From assembly GCA_041690695.1 (NCBI GenBank), contig JBEPVZ010000007.1:1-38334 (forward strand): DNA of 38,334 bases, in the 5' to 3' direction. Source of the stretch: JBEPVZ01 sp041690695 (GTDB lineage: Bacteria; Patescibacteriota; Microgenomatia; Daviesbacterales; UBA10151). The notes under the pieces were generated by a model, which was given only the letters and a program-made list of their open reading frames with translations, did not search any database and was not told where the DNA came from. Below, one piece after another: positions 32,583 to 38,334 of this stretch (positions are counted from its first letter, which is position 1; each line of letters starts with the position of its first letter). The translations under genes were made by a program, and so were the position numbers.

Positions 32583-33025
32583 TAAATTTTCAATCTAATC
32601 GCGCGATCTGGCACAAATCGTTCTTCCCAAATCCGCATTAATCCATAAACTGGCAAAGCTAACACCGTTGTCAAAATTAAAACTTGAATAAGAATCTGTT
32701 GATGAAAAAATAAACTCTCAATTAATGTCAAAACTAAATTCGCGATGGCGATGACTATTAAAACTGTTAACGGGTGAGTCGACAACCGGCTTTTCTTTAA
32801 AATCTCGATGATTTGAACAAATAAAATCAAAATTATACTGTAAAAACCAATATTAGAAGATGTTAATAGACCATATAAGATGCCTCCATATAAAGCTAAA
32901 TAATAATTTGCCTTGTCAGACTTTATTAATGCTCTAGAAATGAGTAACAAAAGTACTAAATTGACGGGCAAGAATGAAGCTTGTAAAAAAATAGCCAATG
33001 TCAATATAAAAATAAATGATTTCAT
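32582..33025 (-). CDS. mreD: Rod shape-determining protein MreD-like membrane protein
   Basis: The 147-aa protein is hydrophobic almost throughout, with about five membrane helices, and lies exactly between mreC and mrdA where mreD is expected. Sequence conservation in this family is low, so the call rests on position, size (E. coli 162 aa) and topology, with YLALYGGILYGLLTS as a family-like segment. It overlaps mrdA as TAATG and begins 6 bp after mreC. Confidence 0.85.
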   Translation of the reverse strand: MKSFIFILTLAIFLQASFLPVNLVLLLLISRALIKSDKANYYLALYGGILYGLLTSSNIGFYSIILILFVQIIEILKKSRLSTHPLTVLIVIAIANLVLTLIESLFFHQQILIQVLILTTVLALPVYGLMRIWEERFVPDRAIRLKI

Positions 33026-33031
33026 CTTTAA

Positions 33032-33823
33032 TTAATTTGTAATCACAAACACGATATCCAAGCTTGAGACATCAAAGATTGGTTTAATAACCGCTTGTTT
33101 AAAGACTTCATTTTGTCGATCTAAGACTGATGAGACTTGGCCTAAGATAAGGCCTCTGGGCAATAGGTTTTCCGTGCCTTCTGAGTAAATTAAATCGCCA
33201 ACTGCAATAGGCTCTTGGTGAAGAATCTTATCCATTAACATATCCGACCCATATTGACCAACTAAGATACCTCGGGCTTTACCCTGTTGATTTGAAGCAA
33301 AGACTTCAATCTTAGAATCAGGATCAGTTGAGAGTAAAACTCGAGCCGTCTTCGCTGACAAATCTCTAATTTGACCCAAGTAGACATCTTTATAAACAAC
33401 CGGTTGGTTTATCAAAATTCCATCGGTCTGGCCTCTATCAATCGTTAAATAACGAGTTAAGCTGAGTGGCCGAGCCGGCACGGTTTTATAAGTCAATGGA
33501 TCTAGGGCTTGCTGCTCGACTAAAAAACCTTGAGTTTCAGCTAATTTACGCTTTAAGTCAGCATTCTCAGATAAAACAGTCGCGAGTTGTTCGGTTAAAG
33601 CGGTCTTCTCTTGAACGGCTCTCCGAGCCAAAAAGATAAATTCAAATTGCTTAAAAAAAGCTTGGCTAGTTTTATATAACCCAAATTGAACAGGCACTGT
33701 AACAGTTGAAACTATCGATTTTGGGTAATTTAATACACCCCCAAAATCAGCGCCAAATAAGCTTAGACTTATTAAAAAAGATATTAAAAAGGTTCGTGGG
33801 TGTGGCAAAGAGCCCCAAGGCAT
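33032..33823 (-). CDS. mreC: Rod shape-determining protein MreC
   Basis: The protein has a short cytoplasmic start, a membrane helix (about 11-29), a coiled coil (~65-105, EQLATVLSENADLKRKLAE) and the extracytoplasmic beta domain with the family segments TIDRGQTDGI and GLILGQVSSV. It links PBP2 to MreB across the membrane. The frame continues up to TTG 33844, but ATG 33823 (MPWGSLPH) is preferred: an extended -10 box ends 6 nt before it, so the upstream codons would not be transcribed from there. That gives 263 aa. Confidence 0.92.
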   Translation of the reverse strand: MPWGSLPHPRTFLISFLISLSLFGADFGGVLNYPKSIVSTVTVPVQFGLYKTSQAFFKQFEFIFLARRAVQEKTALTEQLATVLSENADLKRKLAETQGFLVEQQALDPLTYKTVPARPLSLTRYLTIDRGQTDGILINQPVVYKDVYLGQIRDLSAKTARVLLSTDPDSKIEVFASNQQGKARGILVGQYGSDMLMDKILHQEPIAVGDLIYSEGTENLLPRGLILGQVSSVLDRQNEVFKQAVIKPIFDVSSLDIVFVITN

Positions 33824-33829
33824 GAGGGC

Positions 33830-33858
33830 AATATAGCACGTCAAAGTTTAAAGTTCAA
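33830..33858 (-). promoter_or_regulatory. Internal promoter of mreC-mreD-mrdA, built partly from a heptamer repeat
   Basis: On the minus strand: TTGAAC (33858-33853), 17 bp, TATATT (33835-33830) preceded by TGC. Only 6 nt separate it from ATG 33823. The -35 is part of the heptamer array 33841-33875. Confidence 0.6.
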
Positions 33859-33875
33859 AGTGCAAAATTCAAAGT
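33841..33875. repeat. 7-bp tandem repeat array (5 units) between mreB and mreC
   Basis: Five contiguous units: TCAAAGT, TTAAAGT, TCAAAGT, GCAAAAT, TCAAAGT. On the minus strand each unit reads like ACTTTGA, so that a TTGA-type -35 core recurs every 7 bp. The array fills the gap between the mreB stop and the mreC promoter. Confidence 0.8.
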
Positions 33876-33876
33876 T

Positions 33877-34935
33877 TTATCCCAATCCACCAGTGACTTT
33901 GACCTTTTTCAAAAGCTCTAAATCGTCTAGTAAACTGTAACAGCCCCTGACGACCGTCGTTAATGGGTCCTCGGCGATTATGACCGGGATTTTAGCCTCG
34001 TCAGAAATTCGCTTAGCTAAACCTCTAATCTGAGAACCTCCACCAGTAATAACAATCCCTGTCTCTAAAATATCGGATAAGAGTTCGGGAGGAGTTTCTT
34101 CTAAAACCTCATGAATTGCTCCAATGATTAAACCGATCGTCCCCGACAGAGCTTCTCTAATCTCAGTTGAAGAAACTTTAATTGACTTCGGTAAACCAGA
34201 AGCTAAATCACGACCTCGAACGATAGTTTCTTTTTCTTGGTTTAAAGGGATAGCTGAACCTATATCGATCTTAATATCCTCAGCCGTGCGATCGCCAATT
34301 AACATTCCATAACGCATCCGCATATAGCTAATGATGTCTTGATCAAGTTCATCGCCAGCCACTCGAAGTGACCGATTAATAACAATTCCTCCAAGTGAGA
34401 TGACGGCGATTTCAGTTGTTCCCCCACCAATATCAACGATAAAGTTACCCTCTGGCTCTTCAATTCGCATCTGAGCTCCAATGGCGGCCGCCATCGGTTC
34501 TTCAATTAAAAAAGCTTCCCTAGCCCCAGCCGACATGGCGGCATCAATGACCGCCCGACGTTCAACTTCAGTCACACCTGACGGGATACCGATAACCACC
34601 CGAGGACGAGGTAATTTAGGAATCCGAAGACCTTTAGCCCCAGGCGTAGCATGAACTTTTTGAATAAAATGGCGTAACATCGCCTCGGTCGTATCAAAAT
34701 CAGAGATAACCCCATCTCGGAGTGGTCGGATAGCCTCAATAACAGCCGGAGTTCGACCGATCATCCGTTTAGCTTCGACACCAATCGCTAGAACTTGACG
34801 AGTTTTTTTGTGGATTGCCACAACGGAAGGCTCCCGAATAACGATTCCTTTACCTTTAACAGCCACTAAGGTATTAACTGTACCTAAATCTATTCCAATG
34901 TCATGAGAAAAGAGTCGCCAAAAGGATCCAAACAT
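33877..34935 (-). CDS. mreB: Rod shape-determining protein MreB
   Basis: The 352-aa actin homologue has the phosphate-1 loop GIDLGTVNTLV, the connect and phosphate-2 segment FIVDIGGGTTEIAVIS, and the adenosine motif IVITGGGSQIRGL. It forms membrane-attached filaments that direct side-wall synthesis. It starts the mreB-mreC-mreD-mrdA unit, so the cell is expected to be rod-shaped or at least to have a managed side wall. A near-leaderless promoter lies in front and the heptamer arrays lie further upstream. Confidence 0.97.
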   Translation of the reverse strand: MFGSFWRLFSHDIGIDLGTVNTLVAVKGKGIVIREPSVVAIHKKTRQVLAIGVEAKRMIGRTPAVIEAIRPLRDGVISDFDTTEAMLRHFIQKVHATPGAKGLRIPKLPRPRVVIGIPSGVTEVERRAVIDAAMSAGAREAFLIEEPMAAAIGAQMRIEEPEGNFIVDIGGGTTEIAVISLGGIVINRSLRVAGDELDQDIISYMRMRYGMLIGDRTAEDIKIDIGSAIPLNQEKETIVRGRDLASGLPKSIKVSSTEIREALSGTIGLIIGAIHEVLEETPPELLSDILETGIVITGGGSQIRGLAKRISDEAKIPVIIAEDPLTTVVRGCYSLLDDLELLKKVKVTGGLG

Positions 34936-34946
34936 ATTTCAAAATG

Positions 34947-34955
34947 AGTTTAACA
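34947..34955 (-). promoter_or_regulatory. Extended -10 promoter of mreB
   Basis: The minus strand reads TGT-TAAACT (34955-34947), 11 nt before ATG 34935. The expected leader is about 4 nt. The heptamer array begins 9 bp upstream. Confidence 0.5.
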
Positions 34956-34963
34956 CATACTTT

Positions 34964-35059
34964 GGTATTTAGTATCTGGTATAAAGTATCCAGTATACAG
35001 AGGTAGTTTTATTTATAGATAAATTTCTGCTGTATACCAAATACAAGATACTATATACT
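34964..35059. repeat. Two inverted heptamer arrays between divergent mreB and ligase genes
   Basis: Left array (34964-34998): GGTATTT, AGTATCT, GGTATAA, AGTATCC, AGTATAC. Right array (35032-35059): GTATACC, AAATACA, AGATACT, ATATACT, which is the same motif on the other strand (core GTAT every 7 bp). The 33 bp between are A+T-rich and unrelated. GTATACAG (34993-35000) and CTGTATAC (35030-35037) pair perfectly, so the whole region can fold as a large hairpin or cruciform. Confidence 0.78.
35054..35059 (+). promoter_or_regulatory. Probable -10 of the O-antigen-ligase gene, inside the heptamer array
   Basis: TATACT (35054-35059) ends 10 nt before ATG 35070 and forms part of the last heptamer unit. 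No clear -35 is visible apart from the array. Confidence 0.45.
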
Positions 35060-35069
35060 AAAGACCAAG

Positions 35070-37223
35070 ATGGTTATTAATCGAATTATCTATAGTTGCT
35101 ACTTATTACTTATTGGTCTAGTTCCTTTCCTCTTTTATTCTAAAAACTTCGAACTGTTTGAATTTAATAAGATGATTGCGGTTTATTGCTTAACTGTCAT
35201 TATTACCGCCAGTTGGTTTTTAAAAATGCTTAAAGCCAAAAAATGGATTTTTCAATCAAGTCCGCTCGATTTACCATTAATTATTTTTCTAATAACTCAA
35301 ATTTTAGCGACAATCTTTTCAATTGATCAACATACCTCAATCTTTGGCTATTATTCACGTCTAAATGGTGGTTTACTCTCAACAATCTCATATTTATTGC
35401 TTTATTGGGCCTTTATATCCAATTTTTATGGCCAAACTAAACAGATTTTTAATCTTTTAAGAGTTGGTATTTTAAGCGGAGTTTTAATTTCAATTTGGGC
35501 AATTTTAGAACATTTTGGTCACTCATTTTCTTGCCAATTACTGATCGGTCAATTTAATGATAGTTGTTGGGTCCAAGATGTCCAAGCACGAGTCTTTGCC
35601 AGTTTAGGCCAGCCCAATTGGTTAGCGGCCTATCTTGAAATGCTACTTTTTATCGCCATTTACTTTAGCTTGGTTACTAAAAATAAGACTCTGCAGGCTT
35701 TGTATCTTGGTTCTTGTATCTTAATTTATTTAGCTTTCACTTTTACCTATTCCAGAGGGGCGATGTTGGGGTTATTAGTAGGATTAGGGATGTTTGGCCT
35801 GTTAGGGTTCTTCTATAAATCAATGACCAAGGACCAAATCTCAAGAACCAAACTGTTTGGTACTTGGAGCTTAATTATTGGTACTTTTCTAATTATTAAT
35901 CTCCTATTTGCCTCAGCCTTAACTAATTTTAAATTAATTCACCAAGATGCTCCGCCACCCCGTCCTGGAATTGTTAGTCAGACCAGTGGCAGCCAATTAG
36001 AAAGTGGTGGTACTGAGTCAGGACAGATCAGATTAATCGTTTGGAAAGGAGCTTGGCAGATCTTCCTTCATTATCCGATACTCGGATCTGGTGTCGAAAC
36101 TTTTGCTTACTCTTACTATAACTATCGCCCAGTTGAACATAATCTGGTGTCGGAGTGGGATTTTCTGTATAACAAAGCTCACAACGAATTCTTAAATTAT
36201 CTGGCCACTACTGGTGTACTGGGTTTCGGAAGCTATATGTTATTAATTCTGACCTTCATCGCTTGGTCAATTCGGTCAATGTATAATCAAGTCGATCAGT
36301 CTAAAAAACTGTTTACAGGAGCGATCTTAGGCGCCTATCTTAGCTATCTAATTCAAAATATCTTTCAATTCTCAGTAGTTATTATTGCAGTCTTTTTCTT
36401 TATCTTTCCGGCAGTAGTTTTTAGTTTGACTGATCTAAAAAAGACGGATTTTTGGCCATTTAAAAAAGTCGCTTTACCTAAGTGGCTGGATAGGTCTTTA
36501 AATAAAATCGCGATAACTTTAATCTCCAAGAATAGCCTGACCTACAACATAATTATTGGGATCGTTATTATAATTAGTGGCTTTTTGATGATCACTATTC
36601 ATAATATGTGGGTGGCCGACACTCACTATGCATTAGGTAAACAATATCTTCAAAATGATAATGCTGGTCAAGCTTACAACGAACTGGTTGAGGCGGTTGA
36701 TTTAAATCCTTATGAACCACTTTACTTAAGTGATCTTGGCTTGGCAGCAGCTAATGCTGCTTTAGCTTTGCAAAGTGAAGATGCGACTTTATCAGGCCAA
36801 ATTAAAGATCGAAGCGTTGGAGCAACCCTTGAGGCGCTCAATACCAGTCCGAGAAATGTCTCACTCTGGCGAACGGCTTATCGTAGCTTCTTTGTCTTGT
36901 CTGCCCTTGATCCAAAATATCAAGAGCAGACCTTAAATGCAGTCGACACAGTTACCCTGCTCGCCCCAACCGATCCTGAAACATATATTAATAAGGCTTT
37001 AATTTTAAATAGTTTTGGTAAAACAGACCTAGCAGTTGATGCGGCAAAACAAGCCATAACTCTAAAGCCAGATTATAGAGATGCTAAGTTGACCTTAGCC
37101 GATCTATACATCAAGCTGGGGCAGAAAGATCAGGCTAAGGAAGTTTTAAATGAGGTCTTAAAACAGATCCCAAATGATCCGGATGCTCTGAGCAAACTGA
37201 AGTCTATTGATAATAGCAAATGA
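35070..37223 (+). CDS. O-antigen ligase (Wzy_C) family membrane protein with C-terminal TPR domain
   Basis: The 717-aa protein has about 11-12 membrane helices (residues ~1-520), the SRGAMLG segment, a long outside loop (about 285-360) with GSGVETFAYSYYNYRP and the KAHNEFLNYLATTGVLG motif typical of Wzy_C ligases and polymerases. Residues ~525-710 form tetratricopeptide repeats (AYNELVEAVDLNPYEP, AVDAAKQAITLKPDYRD, KEVLNEVLKQIPNDPDA). Such proteins move glycans from lipid carriers to acceptors such as lipid cores or proteins (PglL-like). In a cell without LPS a protein O-glycosylation or surface polymer role is more likely; that is inference. It is divergent from mreB. Confidence 0.88.
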   Translation: MVINRIIYSCYLLLIGLVPFLFYSKNFELFEFNKMIAVYCLTVIITASWFLKMLKAKKWIFQSSPLDLPLIIFLITQILATIFSIDQHTSIFGYYSRLNGGLLSTISYLLLYWAFISNFYGQTKQIFNLLRVGILSGVLISIWAILEHFGHSFSCQLLIGQFNDSCWVQDVQARVFASLGQPNWLAAYLEMLLFIAIYFSLVTKNKTLQALYLGSCILIYLAFTFTYSRGAMLGLLVGLGMFGLLGFFYKSMTKDQISRTKLFGTWSLIIGTFLIINLLFASALTNFKLIHQDAPPPRPGIVSQTSGSQLESGGTESGQIRLIVWKGAWQIFLHYPILGSGVETFAYSYYNYRPVEHNLVSEWDFLYNKAHNEFLNYLATTGVLGFGSYMLLILTFIAWSIRSMYNQVDQSKKLFTGAILGAYLSYLIQNIFQFSVVIIAVFFFIFPAVVFSLTDLKKTDFWPFKKVALPKWLDRSLNKIAITLISKNSLTYNIIIGIVIIISGFLMITIHNMWVADTHYALGKQYLQNDNAGQAYNELVEAVDLNPYEPLYLSDLGLAAANAALALQSEDATLSGQIKDRSVGATLEALNTSPRNVSLWRTAYRSFFVLSALDPKYQEQTLNAVDTVTLLAPTDPETYINKALILNSFGKTDLAVDAAKQAITLKPDYRDAKLTLADLYIKLGQKDQAKEVLNEVLKQIPNDPDALSKLKSIDNSK

Positions 37224-37249
37224 GGAACTAGGTTTAAGAAGCTAATATT

Positions 37250-37513
37250 ATGAAATCCCTCTCCACTATTCTCGATGAAACTAAAAATATTAACCGACCC
37301 AAAAACTTATCTAAAGAATTCCAGTACTTTGGAGTCTATTTAACTGAGGAACTTGGTGACTTAAAACACTATTCTCTCTATATGAAGTTGGCTAAAGATT
37401 ATCCTAGAGCCCTTTTAGAAGAAGCTTTAGCTTTTACTAAAGGCTACACCATGGCTAAATCCAGACCAAAAGTCTTTATGTGGAAGTTAAAAGAGTTAAG
37501 AAATACTCAATAA
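37250..37513 (+). CDS. Small soluble protein of unknown function
   Basis: I do not recognise the function of this 87-aa protein. It is helical, with segments EFQYFGVYLTEELGDLKHYS, YMKLAKDYPRALLEEAL and a C-terminal KVFMWKLKELRN; I recall similar small proteins in CPR genomes with an ending like LFMWKLKxL. No membrane segment or metal motif is visible. It lies 26 bp after the ligase gene and 37 bp before def, with no strong promoter of its own, so it is probably co-transcribed with the ligase gene. Confidence 0.72.
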   Translation: MKSLSTILDETKNINRPKNLSKEFQYFGVYLTEELGDLKHYSLYMKLAKDYPRALLEEALAFTKGYTMAKSRPKVFMWKLKELRNTQ

Positions 37514-37532
37514 TTCTGGTTATCGAAATTTA

Positions 37533-37541
37533 TGTTAAAAT
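37533..37541 (+). promoter_or_regulatory. Extended -10 promoter of def-fmt
   Basis: The plus strand reads TGT-TAAAAT (37533-37541), 9 nt before ATG 37551. The predicted leader is 0-4 nt. Confidence 0.6.
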
Positions 37542-37550
37542 TCATCTCAA

Positions 37551-38111
37551 ATGGATATTGTTAAAGCTCCTGATAACCGCCTTCGGATTAAAACTAAACC
37601 AGTTAAAAAGGTCACGCCTGAGCTCCTACGAATTATGGATGAGATGATCAAGCTCACCAAAACCTTTATTGATCCTGAAGGAGTTGGGTTAGCCGCTACC
37701 CAAATTGGCCAAGATCAACAGTATTTTGTAGCTAAAGTTGATAACGAAGCTGATGATGAAAAAGAGGGCAACAAACAAGAAGAAATATTCATTCCAGTTT
37801 TTAATCCTGAAATCATCTCATCAGGCAAGACTACCAAAGTTTTTTTTGAAGGCTGTTTATCGATTCCTGATTATTATGGTGAAGTTAGACGACCAACCCA
37901 AATCGAGGTCAAATACATTGATAAGTCTGGTCAGCCCGTTCGTAAGAAACTGTCCGGAGTTGATGCTTGGATCTTTCAACATGAATATGACCATCTTCAA
38001 GGCAAGCTGTTTGTTGATCGGGTTTTAGAGCAAAAATCGAGGCTATTTAAAGTTTCAGGTAAAGACCGATCTGGTGCGGAAGTATTTGAAGAGATAAATC
38101 TAAGTATTTAA
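37551..38111 (+). CDS. def: Peptide deformylase
   Basis: The three PDF motifs are present: GVGLAATQIG (56-65), EGCLSIP with the metal Cys, and QHEYDHLQG with the HExxH-type zinc/iron site. It removes the formyl group from nascent Met and works with Fmt, encoded 11 bp downstream. At 186 aa it has a small acidic insert (~80-95) compared with E. coli PDF (169 aa). Confidence 0.97.
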   Translation: MDIVKAPDNRLRIKTKPVKKVTPELLRIMDEMIKLTKTFIDPEGVGLAATQIGQDQQYFVAKVDNEADDEKEGNKQEEIFIPVFNPEIISSGKTTKVFFEGCLSIPDYYGEVRRPTQIEVKYIDKSGQPVRKKLSGVDAWIFQHEYDHLQGKLFVDRVLEQKSRLFKVSGKDRSGAEVFEEINLSI

Positions 38112-38118
38112 ATACTTA
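38101..38118. repeat. 18-bp perfect palindrome at the def stop codon
   Basis: TAAGTATTT and AAATACTTA (38101-38118) form a perfect palindrome that contains the def stop codon (38109-38111). It is A+T-rich without a loop or T tract, so it is not a typical terminator. It could bind a dimeric regulator in front of fmt. Confidence 0.45.
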
Positions 38119-38122
38119 ATCT

Positions 38123-38334
38123 ATGAGAAATATTAAAATTGTATTCTTCGGAACCCCCGATTTTGTAGTCCCAGTTTTAGAAAGTTTAACTAACAACTTT
38201 GAGGTTGTGGGCGTCGTCACCGCCCCAGACCAACCATCTGGACGAAAGAAGGTCTTGACCGCCTCCCCAGTTGCATTGGCAGCTAGCCAAGCTGGCATTA
38301 AAACTTTTAAAACAGATAAGCCTGTCTCTTATAC
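38123..38334 (+). CDS. fmt: Methionyl-tRNA formyltransferase (partial, N-terminus)
   Basis: The frame from ATG 38123 runs off the window after about 70 codons. It begins with NIKIVFFGTPDFVVPVLESL and continues with VVTAPDQPSGR, both typical of the N-terminal formyltransferase domain. It formylates Met-tRNAi using 10-formyl-THF, a product of FolD. The def-fmt order is the common bacterial one. Confidence 0.95.
   Translation, partial: MRNIKIVFFGTPDFVVPVLESLTNNFEVVGVVTAPDQPSGRKKVLTASPVALAASQAGIKTFKTDKPVSY

Noticed and set aside
1..38334. tRNA, rRNA, CRISPR arrays, transposases or prophage genes.
   Set aside because: None seen: the gaps are too short for most RNA genes, repeats are only 7-mers without spacers, and no transposase or integrase motif appears in any real frame.

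Overview
The window looks like part of a small-genome Patescibacteria (Candidate Phyla Radiation, CPR) chromosome, probably of the Microgenomates/Berkelbacteria kind; the exact phylum cannot be fixed from sequence alone. Reasons: AT-rich DNA (roughly 40% GC by eye), almost no spacing between genes, many start/stop overlaps (ATGA, GTGA, TAATG), and housekeeping proteins trimmed to their core (EF-Ts of 149 aa, prolyl-tRNA synthetase without the editing domain, trigger factor without the PPIase domain). Gene identities rest on motif recognition, not on database searches. The code is standard: TGA ends several genes.

Layout. (1) 1-7300, minus strand: ybaB, recR, a small charged unknown, cysS, rarA, cmk, an M16 peptidase, a PAP2 phosphatase and a flippase-like membrane protein cut by the window edge. 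(2) 7344-9384, plus strand: an alpha/beta hydrolase and a membrane-anchored Mur ligase. (3) 9381-14640, minus: glyA-folD-ddl under one promoter, a small membrane protein with its own consensus promoter, and dnaX. (4) 14722-21241, minus: rpsU-yqeY-ybeY and rpsB-tsf-frr-rseP-proS-tig. (5) 21363-29256, minus: topA, then pyrG, a DinB-like protein, dCTP deaminase, a dUTPase-like paralogue, thymidylate kinase and a duplicated ThyX-like protein. (6) 29391-30699: small membrane proteins, an orphan DnaA domain IV protein and a broken dprA. (7) 30720-34935, minus: mreB-mreC-mreD-mrdA, the rod-shape operon. (8) 35070-38334, plus: an O-antigen-ligase/TPR protein, a small unknown, def and a partial fmt.

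The genes fit together. glyA and folD make and interconvert methylene-THF, which a ThyX-type enzyme needs. The pyrG-dcd-dut-tmk-thyX operon then gives a full route UTP -> CTP (-> dCTP) -> dUTP -> dUMP -> dTMP -> dTDP. ddl, the Mur ligase, PBP2 and MreBCD belong to peptidoglycan synthesis. rpsB, tsf, frr, tig, rpsU, cysS, proS, def and fmt belong to translation.

Most striking observations: (a) a double-length ThyX-like protein whose two halves each keep a different part of the ThyX signature; (b) extended -10 promoters only 6-13 nt upstream of start codons at most transcription-unit heads, implying leaderless mRNAs; (c) intergenic arrays of degenerate 7-bp repeats, one of which supplies the -35 of the mreC promoter; (d) GC-rich palindromic segments lying in frame inside the linkers of dnaX and tig; (e) a dprA remnant with its central domain deleted beside an orphan DnaA DNA-binding domain.
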